A DNA stretch of 64,000 nucleotides, taken from Rugalucina vietnamica (Eukaryota; Mollusca; Bivalvia; Lucinida; Lucinidae). Position 1 is the first letter of the stretch. The number at the start of each line of letters is the position of its first letter. The translations under genes were made by a program, and so were the position numbers. Shown here one piece after another: positions 22,937 to 37,081 of the stretch. Below the pieces are notes generated by a model. It was not told the origin of the DNA. It was given only the letters and a program-made list of their open reading frames with translations, and made no database searches. Location: NCBI GenBank assembly GCA_964017185.1, contig OZ024869.1:7710501-7774500 (forward strand). Reading direction: 5' to 3'.

Positions 22937-25900
22937 CTGAAACGATCAACGAACATGACATCGACACAAATTAGGCAAAGCTCCACATTTCCCATAGAAT
23001 GGTGGTACCAATTATAATACCTTATGTGTACTAGGAATCAAAACAATCCCACAAAACAGAGTTTTGATACCAATGAAAATGACTGGAGCTTATATAATTT
23101 ATTGAACTCATTAAACTATTAGTATTCGTTCATTCAAATATTGTCATATTATGCACTTATATGGAGCTGTATATACATTGAACTGGTGGGTGTCACCAGC
23201 TAGTTAATTAAGTTTGATAATTTAATAATCAAATTATAAGACCGCTTCTACAGATTGTTATTACATGTACCTATGAAGCCCACTGGAAACCAACACATAA
23301 AGTCCGTCATAGCGACGAAAAGAAGGTTTCGAGCGACTCGTAGCTCTTTCCGTCGACTGTCTCGACCTTTCGACATAACCTTATCCGACGATTTGGTAAC
23401 TTCTCGAAAAATCATCCATTGTCCACAAGCAATAAGGAGAAACAGAATAAAGTTTATGCAAATGAAGATGAAGACCGAATACAACCATCCTGCGGGCTTG
23501 TCGCTCGTGAGAGGCAGCGCTAAACAAACACTGGATCGAGAATAAAATTTCCCTTTGAAGAATGCGCTGTAGAAAAGTGGGAGTAACGAAAGAAATAAAC
23601 AAATGGTCCATACCAAAACAGAAATGACCCATGATGGTCCAGGTTTCAAACGATATTCTCCAAACGGATACTTGACAACGAGAAGCCTATCTATGGTAAT
23701 CAGGCATATAAAGAAAACGGAAGCTTCACTGGACAATGTGGATATAACACCTGCGACGTTGCACAGCCATCCAGTCCTCCAGACGTCATCATTCATCATA
23801 TAATTACCTCTATAATAGACATCGGCGCTAGCAATAATAATGATATAAACGCCCATGAGGAAATCGGAGATGGCAAGATTGGATACAAATATTCCATACC
23901 CAAGTTTCAATCGTTCCTTGTCGTACATTCGGTAAGCAAATGCAAGTGCGTTACAGACTAAAGACGTCAGTCCTATAACCCAAGCGAACGGTCTTATGAC
24001 TTCATGTCGAAGAAGATCATCACATGATGAAATTGCGTTTTCGCGAGGAAAACAACGATCCGCTGGCAGAAAGTACGGCCTGATGCAGCAGAACTTGACA
24101 GAATCAGTAACCAGCAAGTTAACACTCTCAAGGCCTTGGAATAATCCAGGTGAATAACTGCTAATTTTCGAGCTGTTCAATAAAATGTTCCCTGATTTTA
24201 ATGTTGCAAAAGCATTATTTTCGATATGTTCAATGTATGATGACGTCATGTCAAGATAAACAAGCTCAAGGGAGGCAAACGCGTTTTTTGAAATATTTTT
24301 AATGTTCATATAATTGATATCAAGGTATCTAATACTCTTTAATCCAACAAAGGCATTGGGTTGAATAGTTAGGAACCCCCAGTTGTTTGAAAGTCTCAAC
24401 ACTTTTAATCGGCTCTGAGACACAAAGAGATGCGATGGTAGATTTTTCAAATGGTTCGATGTCAAATCAAGCATAATAAGATTTGTCATGTTAAGGAATA
24501 TAGAAGGAGACATTTTATGTATCCCACACAAAGACATATTTAAATGTATCAAATATTTGAAGGTCATGTTCCAAGACATTCGACTGTAGCTATGATTGTT
24601 TCCGCTTATATCTATCATTCTTGTAGCTGCTGGTAATTTGATCTCTTCAACGTAGTGACTGTCGGATGATTGACAACTTACAGTGAGTCCACTGCATGAA
24701 CAACCAGTCGGACATCTGAAATAAAGATGCCATATTTTATTAGATAATATCTGAGACAGTGTGTTAAATACTTTCACGTCAAAGAGAGAGATAGACAGAG
24801 GGAGAAAGAGATAGAGAAACAGTGGGAATGGGAAAGAGAAAGTGAAACTAAGTCGTACAAATATAGCAGATGGTAAATTTAGTTCTCAGTTAATACTCTG
24901 TCTAACTCCATTATCTTATTTCTGCTTTGGTTCAAATAAGAGATTTTTAATTATGCAAGTATCGAGACTGAAATGGAATCTTTTCTTAGATTCTGTTCTT
25001 AGATATTCGTACCGATTAGTGGAAATATGCACAGCTTGAAGGAAACAGTACTAAGACATTAAGTTGGAGTGTCATGAATTGAATGCGGACTTAAACTCAC
25101 GTGTAATTGCATAACCGTTCATCATCTCCTTTTGGACACTGTGGATAACCATCGCAAATATAATGTCTCGGCAGACAAACGTTCGAATCTAAGCATCTAA
25201 ATTCCGACACACACGTTCTTTTATCTGCAAACAAGTTTGTGACAATTTTGGTATCAGCCTTGGTATCTTTCAATGCATTTTGTAAAATAATACCAGTGCT
25301 ATAGAAGTAGGTACAAGTAGGCAAAGATCAGGAAAAGGCGCAATCAGAAAAATATTCCCACTCCAAAATCCGAGGTGGGTAAAAACCAAACTAACAATCC
25401 GGTACTTTTACCATGAAAACATATAGTAAGCCGAATAAGCAGCTATTTTCCCAATAGGTGGCCACTCAGTTACCGGAACGTGACTAAAATTATGAAAACA
25501 TACATAAAGCGCCAACAGCACATAATATTTTAAACACCAAGACATAAAACAAAAAGAACCACCACAGAAGTATCACCTTGGAACGATCAGTAACACAAAG
25601 TTACTGGCAGGCTTAAACCGGTTTTACATGGCCATAACCTCACCCTCAGCTTCTGCAGTGGTTTATTACATTTAGTTAGTTATTCGGTCCTCGTGGTTTG
25701 TTTATTTATTACGCATTCCAAAATCCACGATACATACACTTCATGTCTTAAACGTTTTTATGTCACTATCCCCTCAAAGTAATCTTAGACGGTTCTAACG
25801 TATATACACAATGTATGGTTTAAGATGTTTCAAGGGGGCAATAACACAGCTGACAATCATATGATATGGAATGTATACAAACCGATAAAGAACTTCAGAA

Positions 25901-28900
25901 AAATGAACCTACTTTGACACTCATTACTTCCGCCACAATTGCGAAAATGAAACAACCGGGAATTCTTATGTTACTTTCTTTCAATAAATGTTCCAATTTC
26001 TACATTGCCTGCACCTATCTATCAGTCAATAGAGTAAACGCTATAGGAGAAAACTCGAAAATCTAACCTCAACCTCGGCCTCAACTGCAATGTGTGTCAC
26101 CGTTTGTGTGTATACAATAACACGTAATTCTCAGCAGTGAAAAAAAGTAACAGTTCAAAGTAAGTTCACTATATGTTACACAGGAATGTTTTCTTAATCT
26201 ATTCTCACCACAGATTTTCTCATCTTCTCCGGACTCGCACTGTGGTTTACCATCACAAACATATTGCTTCTCCACGCAGAAACTTTCCGGGCATTTGAAG
26301 TAGTTATTTGGGCAAACAAAATCCGCTATAAAGTACAAAGATGGAGAAATTACGTACACGAAATTGACAAATCAAGATTATTGCTAATAAAAATAGTTTT
26401 CAGATAACTAGACTTGAAAAGATAGAAATTAGGAACGATCAGGAAGTTGAGCAATCGGAACCAAAGTCCAACTTTAAAACCCAGGTGGAAACCCCCAGAC
26501 AGCGGTTAGGCACTGCTACAAAAAGAACATATCGCAAGCTGAGTGACATCTATTGCCCTTAAGGTGTTCAATCAGTTACATGATTTTAAATAAATGTATA
26601 CATGTATTAATATACGCACATAAAGGGCGCAAACAACATATTAATCGCCAACAAAACACGAAACTTAGTTAAGAGAATAAAAACAAAACAAAACTGAGAT
26701 CCTTTCAGAGCAATGAACATATTATGAGAAAGGGGATGGGCCATACGGCAGTTTCGGCTGCTTAAGCCTCTTCAGTGACCCTATAAATTTGGCAACATGT
26801 AGCCAAAGACAATAACTGCAATTTTGCAAATTTCAACAGTTTAGCCGATACAAAGACTAGAATTATCCAAATGGGCCAAATATATTAAACGTTGGTTAGA
26901 AAATGAATCAAAACCGATATTTTTTTTGGTTTTTAGAGTTTTCAGAATTCCCTCGCTGATCTCAAAGGACCAAAAGGAAAAAAAAATAATCTGCACTATG
27001 CATGATGTACGGGAGGCTTAAACCAGAATCTCAACATAACTACCGATTTGGAACGAATAGCAAGATGAGATGAATTAATCGATGAGTCATCACAGATAAA
27101 CAAACTAGAAGGAGTTTTCAGAGGAAAATATATGTCCCCCCTCTCTGCCCCAACCCACTTTTCATTTTGTAAATTTTTACATAAAACCCTGAAAAATATA
27201 TACCAACAGACATTTTAAATTAAAACCAATATATACCAACAGACATTTAAAAATATCACATGTTTCATCTTAAAGTTTCCATATTTATAAAGTTTGAAGT
27301 TTCACGAAATTTACCCATCTACAATCCCAAACCAATCCTTGCCGGTATCAACTAATATGCAAAGTTTGAAGAAAATCAGTAAAAAACTACTCAAGTTAGA
27401 GAGCGGAAACGAAAAAAAGCAATTTTTAACCTCAATCAAGGGCCATAACTCTAAGGTCATTTGACGAAATTTACCCATCTACAATCCCAAACCACTCCTT
27501 GCCAGTATCAACTCATATGCAAAGTTTGAAGAAAATCGGTCAAAAACTACTCAAGTTAGAGAGCAGAAACGAACAAAATGCATTTTTTAACATCAATCAA
27601 GGGCCATAACTCAGAGGTCGTTTGACGAAATTTACCCATCTACAATCCCAAACCACTCCTTGTCGATATCAACTCATATGCAAAGTTTGAAGAAAATCGG
27701 TCAAAAACTACTCAAGTTAGAGAGCGGAAACGAACAAAATGCAATTTTTAACCTCAATCAAGGGCCATAACTCTAAGGTCATTTGACGAAATTTACCCAT
27801 CTACAATCCCAAACCACTCCTTGCCGGTATCAACTCATATGCAAAGTTTGAAGAAAATCGGTCAAAATCTACTCAAGTTAGAGAGCGGAAACGAAAGGAG
27901 ACACCTGGATTTTCAAACAGTTAATTGACCTTTGTGACCTTGAAAATAAGGTCTAGGTCACTGAAATCTAATCACTCCATTCGGCTGTCCCAATGAAGTT
28001 TCTGTGCCAGTTTGGTCTAAGTCCATCCAGTGGTTCAGGAGATATCGTGCAGCCAAAAAGACAAAAAGCTACGCAGACGCCGACGCCGACACTGACGCCG
28101 ACGCAGACGGGATCCACACCAAAAACAATATGTCCCCCACCCCTTCGGAGGAGGGACATAATAAATTATTATTACATAAGTTAAATGGAGTATATGTGTG
28201 AAAATGGTCATCCAAGCGATTCATGAAATTTAATCGGGTGTGAGCAAGACATAATGTGACTATTCTTTATAATTAAAAGTTGCTCAAAGACACATCTTTA
28301 AGTTTCATAACAATTACCATGAACATGTATTCAAGATATGCTATCACTTACCACAGTTTTGTAGATGGTTAAGAGAGCGACATCCTACAATATGGTCAAA
28401 GGCGTCCAATGTGTATAAACATCTCGCCTCAACTGCTGTCGTTGCATTATGTCCACATGCAAGGCCTACTGTACTGGGTCGGAAATCTACAGAATAAAAC
28501 AACTTTGTTGTACATCACTCATAGTGCGATTATGATTTGACATTCTGAGAAATCAGAAAATTGTCTGTTTGGCTTCATTTTCTAATAGCCAACGTTTAAA
28601 ATATCTCCGATTGATTACACTAGCATTTGTAGCGACAATACTGTTAAAATTAGCCAAAAAAAAACAAAAAAAAAACAAAAAAAAAAAAAAAAACAGCAGT
28701 TCACTTTGGCTCCATGTTGCCAAATCAAAAGGGTCACTGGTGAGGCTTTAGTTGCCAAAATCGCGATATGACACACCCCTTTCTCATTAATGTATATTTA
28801 TGGAATTCTACCTAACAATGGGAATGCCTTGGCATCCAAAAAGTGCTTTGGATAAAACCACAAAAGTAAACAAGTATGGCTTATATGTATGATCTAGACC

Positions 28901-30375
28901 ACTTTTCCTGGACAGGCTCGGAACTTCTAAGTGGTTAACCAGGTCGGTCAGTTGATTGGAGGCACACGCAGTTCATCTAATGGTCTTGGCCCCAATGGAC
29001 GTGGTCCCTACATATTTGCGAAAGCCACAGGTAAAATGTCCCGCCAATTTTCAAACACCCCGTGATATACCAACATAGCAACAACTTGATATAACGAACA
29101 CGTTAAGATTAGAAACTTAGAAAAGATTTGATCAGTCAAATCTAAACAAGCGGCTTTACGGGTAATTGTTTTGAGTACATTATGTACACTATTTCACAAA
29201 CTACATATTTTGTATGTGATTTGTAAGGTAAAGGGTTCTACTTCTCTGGCTGTATAATATTTTACCTGCATAGCATGTGATAGGCATAATGTCCAATTTT
29301 AACTGGCTGACATGAACCATGTGGTTTTCTTTTAAAATCATTGATTGTATTGTACCATCATCATTGTGTTCGAACGAAAGATGAAACGTCTTGTTAGGAA
29401 AACTTCGAGATTTTTCACAATCCTCAATTTGTCTGAAATAGAATTACAGCAACAGTTTTTACCGGTATATGGTCTGCATTTGACCTTTGAATGCCAAATT
29501 CAGCCCATATACCGAATAATAAACCACTCACAGCTCTTTATGTCTGTTCACACCACAATGCATCCGTCAAAAAAGCATTTTACCGTGAATACGAATAATA
29601 TAGTGATACATTTTGCTTTAAGGGATCTGGTCAGCCTAGGTACACAACTACCATAACCATGTGCCGTAATATAGATATGTACGTACACGTACATGCTAAG
29701 ATAAAGCAAAACAAGTGTGGGCTACCGGGTAAGGTGTGCTGCTAAGCTCGATCCCGTAAGTTAAAAAATCAGGAGGAGTTTACGTTGCTTTAAGCAATAT
29801 TCTTTTAAAAATATTACATAACATTTCACATGACATGATTAATAAAGCTGAGGGCAAGTGGCATGTGAACAACGACTTCTTATCTATAGCCATTCTCATA
29901 CGCAACGTTATACTTTTACTTTAACATAAATATTACTCTCATAAACATTGATTTTTTTTTCATTCAAACATGTTACCTACCTACCTACCTACCTACCTAC
30001 CTACCTACATACATACATACATACATACATACATACATACATACATACATACATACATACATACATACATACATACATACATACATACATACCAATGAAA
30101 GGCCTGTATACCCAATACATACATACATACATACATACATACATACATACATACATACATACATACATACATACATACATACATACATACATACCAATGA
30201 AAGGCCTGTATACCCAATACATACATACATACATACATACATACATACATACATACATACATACATACATACATGGTATCTGAACAATCTAGATGATACT
30301 GCCTTTGTAAATCCGGTGTAAATAATATAAATAGTCAAGTTGTGCACTGGTGTCCGATGGGGATGGAGGTGCGGA

Positions 30376-30418
<43 letters not shown>

Positions 30419-31776
30419 GACTTCTGAAGTCTACTTTATGAAGAATACTGACATGTAATTGAAAGTTGTTCGATTTGTCGTCAACAGCTGGTGGTACAGT
30501 AAGCAGTGACATGCATGAATGTTTGATCTCGCCTTCCATTCTTGTTCATGTTTCTTGTCGATCTCATACAAGCGGTGAGCCCAGGGCTGGCAAAGCTGAT
30601 GAACGGTCTGATAGCAAGACTCATACTGAATGACATTGCGAAGAGCGTCTCTGTCAGGGTATATAAACATGCTTTTGGCGTCTGTCGATATAACTCTGTC
30701 GTGGTCAATATTGTGGAATCTGGTGATTATTTTGCTGTCTGTGATTACACGTGCAAAGTCACATTCTACCTCGCCACCTTCTATAAATCAAAGAAATAAG
30801 CTTTAACGTTCACCGTTTACACTATTGAATGTTTCAATTACCCATAGCATTTATAAAATTTTAGTAACTTTCTTATTGCACAATAAGAATGATTACATAG
30901 AAAGCTTCTGTCAACAAAACCGTCCGTTTTATCAACTGATTCTCAATTGTCTAGAGTGGTAAACACGTGGTTCCTCTCCAAATATGGAGGAGAACCCCAG
31001 TACTAATGGGCGTCACAACGCTAAAATGTCGCCCATTACTACAAACCTCTGTTTCAAATAGACGTTCTAATCTTACAAATAACAAAGCGTGTCTATGCCT
31101 AAATAAATCAGGACTTGGACAATTCTTACCTATATCATATATCCCACTTGTCTGGTACCCTGCATCCCACAGAGCCTGGCAACTGTCTGGATAGTAACAA
31201 TCTAGCTCATCTGCTCCTGAGATACAGTCCTTTATACCATCACATACGAACACCTTGGGAATACAATAGGTGTCCCCACAGAGGAACGAATTACCATTGT
31301 TGCACTGGTCAGCGACTAAAGGTAAAAAAAATTAACAACCCAAAACAGTATGTACAGTTTCTTCTAAAACTAACGTTCGTTTTCAAAGACAAATACATAC
31401 AGAATGTTGGAATTCCGATGTGAACTATGTAAAAATACCTCTTGTCTGAGGATCAGTAAAATACGCTGAGAATACAAAACGAGAAAGCATTCGCTAAGAA
31501 GCCTATCACTTCAGAAATGCTCGAAAACACTGCGTTATTATTTGGATTTCGTTGCTATCATGCAATGTGTACGCGTAAGCGTCTAATCACCGAGACTGTG
31601 CAATTTATATTTCATTTATGATGTATGTTGCTAAAATATACTGAAAAAAAAAAAATAAATAAATAAAAAACGCAACAATATGCCACCGAGGAATTTCGAG
31701 TTTACGGGTAAAACGTAGATAATTTCAGGTCTGTTGCTGTATGATTCCCATTCATGGGATATTTGGGTAGAACATG

Positions 31777-31826
<50 letters not shown>

Positions 31827-34800
31827 TTTTCATTCGATAAAAATTGAATGAGATTTTTTGTCGTCTTGAATAACGCAAATTGGGAAAGATTTGCTCTGCG
31901 TCTGCGCACCATTTTGGACCTACAAATCATCAAGAAACAGTGTCAGCTGCTCCCTAATTAAAACTCATGAAACAGAAATAAAGTTCAACAACATAAAAGC
32001 TTGTAATTAAAACCATCAAAATCCCTATAATTTTAATTGAAAGGGAGATAATTTCAATTGTATTTATTTTATTTCTTTAACTTGTGAGTTATCTGCTGAG
32101 TGGTACATGGTGATTTCGAATGGGGGTTTAAAGCGAATTTAAATTGTACCATTATTTTTTATGCTTGTGCATGCGCACTGTGTTTTGTTTTACTTTCAGC
32201 ATCGAATAACTCCGTAAATACTCATCAAAATGAAAATCGGTTTCTTACATTCGGAAGCCTGAAATCTAATGCAGAAGTAGAAAATGCAATGATTTCTGAT
32301 AGTATCATAGTTTGTTATAACTTTAGAGGAATATAATTGTTGCGTTTCTTTTTTGTTCATTATAGTATAACATTATTGACGTTATCAATTATCATTTATA
32401 TAGATATATAACGTAATCTCTAGATGCTTGGAATTTTGATCTATATCAATAAAGACATCAGGATGTACATCATGCTACACTGCAGCTAAACAAGTAATTT
32501 CCTACGACGAAGTAGTACCCTTTCCCATTTTTACCACAATTATATTCATCCGTGTGATCAAAACAGTCAGGTTTTCCGTCACATCTTTTACTGACAGGAA
32601 GACAGTTCTTGTCGTCTTGACAGGTAAACTCTGTATCCAGGTCACATAGCGGGAAATCTGAAATGAGCCACCCCATGGGAAAACCAACAATCTGCATATG
32701 CGAAAACAAAGACGCAGATCAGCTTCGCGGTAACCGCGAAGCTGATCAGCGCCTTTGTTTTCGCTACTCGGATAGTACAATTCCTCGTCTACTTATATCC
32801 GAAATTTCAAGCTTCTAGCTCTTTTCTGTGACTGTACAGGTCGGTTTGTGTCGGACCTGTTCAAAAACCACATTGTTGGTTTTCCCACGAGGCGTCTCAA
32901 ATAATACAGTCTGGAAATCCGTCAAAGCCTTTATACACAGAAGAAAATTATTGTCGTCTTAGTGATTAACCCATATTTGACGAATAGATTCTCCCATCAT
33001 TATCAATTGGGTGAGTCAACTTTCATTTTTAGGGGTGTTAGAATGATTTTTAATTTTTAACTAATTTTTGAATGACATTCCTCCAAGCAAACAGAATAGC
33101 CCCAGATGGGACGCCGCGTTCTGCGGCGTCACATCTGGGGCTATTCTGTTTGCCTTTGTCCCATAAAAGGGACGTCAGGCTTAAATGAGTTTAACAGCGA
33201 GAACTGTCGTTTTCAGCAGTATCGTAACTTAAACTGACAAACAGACGCGATTCTTCACGTTATATAAACACAGCATTCGGTCAACGAAGCTGAAATCTGA
33301 AAGTATATTTCGATATTAAAATGGTGATACGTTTTGTTCTCCTTACATATAAAGTTGGTAATCAGATCACACAGTGGAAAACATGTATCTTAGTGTTTGA
33401 GATATATTAAAATTTCATTTGAAAAGCAAAATACCAGCTATCAAGACACTTTGTTTGAAGTCCGAAACAATGTTGCTTCTTGGTTTCTTAAAAAACAGTG
33501 TTAAATAAATGCAGTGCAATTTGGTATCGAAATTGTCATAAATGATCCGTATGTTTTTATATGAATACAAACCACAGTTTTCGTCCTCTGCATTTGTACA
33601 GTCTGGTATATGATCACACATAACACTAACAGACACACAATTTCCGTCATCGCATCTATCGATCAAGAGAAAAGTTGATTTAACCCATATAAGACAAATA
33701 GATTCATCCATCGTTATCATTTGGGTGAGTACAATTTAATTTTGAGGGGCTCCAAGTGTGATTTCGAAATTTTATTCCATTTTTCGATAAAATTCCCTTA
33801 AGCAAACAGAATAGCCCCAGATGGGACGCCGCGTCATCTATACTGTTTGCCTATGTCCAATAAAAGGGACGCCAAATAAAGATCTACATTTCTGTATGGC
33901 ACTTCAGTTTGTGTCACTTTTATACTGGCCTACGATCTATGCTTTGTAATTACAATATAATGTAGTATGTCAAAGACCAATGAGCTGAAAAAAGGGGAGA
34001 CAGAGGTCTGACTTTGAAGACGCTGACAAGATTTAAGACAATTTAATTAAAATGGTTCACTCGATGGCTATTAAAGAATTCGCAAAGGAATCATCGGCCT
34101 GGCCACAATGTTATCATTGCTTATTTCCCATCCGAGCTCTTAGGTTTATTGCATGTTTTGCGAGAAATAAGGTTGTAATCGACTTAAATGAATAGCCTTC
34201 AAATCAATATCTATATATACAGTACAAGTCATGTATATATGTATAAAAATTGTATATCTTTATTAAAATCTATATAATGTCTCACCTAAACTGGTCTGCC
34301 TCACAGGAATCTGAAATATGCCAGTATAGAAATTTAACAGACCCATTTCAAAAGATTTAAGATAAAATGCAATACATTTACTCTTGTAGGAAATAAAAAC
34401 TAAAAGAGATCCTTTAAGAGCAGTGAACATATTAATGAAAAAATACCGCGGTTTCGGCTTGTTAAGCCACGTCGGTGACCCTTTAGATTTGGCAACATGG
34501 AACCAAAGAAAATTGCTGTAATTTTGCTCTGATCAACGGAGTAGTCAATACAAAGACTAGTTTTATCCGAATTGGGCCAAAAACATATAAAACGCTGGCT
34601 AGAAAAGGAATCTAAACCGATAATTTTTTTTTGATTTCTCAGAATAACTTCGCTGATCTCAAATAATCAAAAGGAAAATATAATCTATACTCTGAAAGAT
34701 TTTATATATATCGTACATGTAGCTGATGAAGAGAATTATGTTGTCGCAGTGGTCTCGACATCATGCCAACAGCTATGTTGCAGGATAAAGTTCTTGCTTC

Positions 34801-37034
34801 AAAATCCGCGGTAATACCTTCGATTTCTCTTTGTCATAATAATATTATATCATCGTGTTGAACAATTGGCTTTTCATTGGCCCTGATCTTGCTTGAGAGC
34901 TGTTCAGCATTTTCCTAATTACTGTGTTACTGGGCTGTTGGTTCTATCTTTTTAAGAAACCGACAATCACAATTTCGTATTTTTTATGTATTTTCTTTTT
35001 TTTATTATTAATCTTCTCTTCACCACACACGTTCATCATACCTGTTGTGCCCCTGCAATGCTCTTCATCGCTGTGATCAAAACAGTCTGTAAAGTCATCA
35101 CACCTTCCGAGAATGGAGATAACTTCGCCATTTCTACACCTGTACACGTCTAATAAGTAGTTGCTTAGTGCGTTACGTTCTTGTACTTGTGTCTCTCCCT
35201 CCATATTATCTGCAGTTTCGATGAATAATGATGCAGAAAAAGTTCCGTTTTCTTCATCTGCAGACATCACGATACAAAACCTAGAGACACTTCAGTGTGC
35301 GTTTTGTTTGCTGAACTTACATTGTGTAATTATAGCAGTATAAAGACATAATAATAATATTAATTGTGGAATGCATTTGACACCAGCGCCAATAAAAACG
35401 CTATGACTGAGTTACTTAATTAAAAGGCAGAAATAGCCATGAAAATGCGACTTTACATAATGGCCTTTCGGAACCAGAATTTTATGGTGACTTCGTTTAC
35501 AAAAAGAAACTTATAGGAAGGAATGATTATTCTTTTCATTTTAGAAAAACCATAACACGTTACAGACGTATAGAGTATAACTTAAATGTTATGCGACAGT
35601 CTGCATGCTTAGTTTTTAACCCGGTCAATCATGGTTGATAACTACGCTGCCTTCTTTAATTGCACGCCGGTGGGTCGAGCATCACACTCTGTAATGGCCC
35701 CGACATAAAGCTATTCATTTTAGTTGGTTGGGACCGGAGCTTCTTGCCAGTTACTTGGCCCACCGGGCTTCAACTGGTGCTTTTCTTTTGCTCCGGATTT
35801 CAGTAAGTTATTCGCCGCCAAGGGATATCCATCGTCGGGCAGGTTACTGAGTCTGTGAATCCTCGTTTTCGATTCATCATGGTGGTTATCAAGATTTATT
35901 TGTTTGTCCAGGTCGATTCATTTACTAGTTGGATATTCACCACGATGACCGAACAAACAGCTAAATGTTATGAACCACTGTAGAAGATGAGGGTGTGGTT
36001 AGGGCCCTGTAAAACGGGTTTAAGCCCTCCAGTAATTTTATATTACTTATCGTTCCAAGGCGATAGTTCTGTTGTGGTTCTATTTGTTTCGTGTTTTGGG
36101 GTCGAATTTTGTGCTGTTTGAATCTTATGTACGTTTGTATATTTTAGTTAAATTAGGGTAACTGAGTGGCCGCCTATTGGGAAATAGCTGCTCACTCGGC
36201 CTTCGATATGTTCTATAAGTATAAGTATCTTATTGTCAATTTGTTTTTTTTCCCACCTCGGTTTTTGGAGGGGGAATTTCATTCTTTTCCTGATCATTGG
36301 CTACTTGTACTTTTTTTAATGCCATCGGATTTATACTGAAATTGCCGGTTTCAAAATGTCAGTTAGCCTTTATAAAAATTGTAATGGGTTCCGCATAGCA
36401 AAATATATATTAACATTTATTATATTTCTCGACTTACCAGTCTGTAGAGGTAAATCACTCTTTGCGCTTTCTTTCCAGTCATATTGGCACACAGCCAAAG
36501 TTGCCATTGGTTCGTAGCAAGATATTGATTCCCATGCGCTGGTCTCAGAAAATCGATAGCGCATCACTGTGCATCTACCCTTGTCGGAAGAGGGGTGATC
36601 CTTTGCCCTGTTAGCATAATAACAAAGGAAGGAAACTGAATTTCTATTAATGCATAAATACCCGTGTCACACGATATTAACAAAGCCATGTATTAATATG
36701 GCAATTCTAGTGAGCGCGTGTTGTTAATACATGACTTTTACTTATACTTGTTACAGGGACTCTCGCAAATATTGAAGTCATTGCGTGAGGTGCATTTCAC
36801 ATAATGTTATACTGTGGCGTCATGATGACGTTGAAGCAATTAATTTATGCAACTGAGAAAAAAGTTCGGCCACACGGCACCTTCTGTAGAGTGCGATACA
36901 ATGGTTTGTGTAAGAAAGGGATTAAAACTGATTATCTTTATAATCAATAATTTCATGCATGGTCAATAGTAGTAGAATTCCTCCAAATATACAAATATCT
37001 AAAAATTCTTAATGGATCAAACGGGAAAAATCTG

Positions 37035-37081
<47 letters not shown>

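Noticed and set aside
29345-29656. 103-codon plus-strand frame
   Set aside because: Overlaps antisense the gene B exon at 29266-29432; no features of its own.
29948-30539. Open frames of YIHT or MYVC repeats
   Set aside because: Produced by the CATA array.
30542-30799. 85-codon plus-strand frame
   Set aside because: Antisense to the fibrinogen-like exon of gene B, which has splice and phase support.
35161-35270. Extension of the LDLa 1 exon upstream to include the open frame MMSADEENGTF
   Set aside because: The tattag acceptor at 35150 gives the right phase with the lectin exon; the extra residues supply no cysteine.
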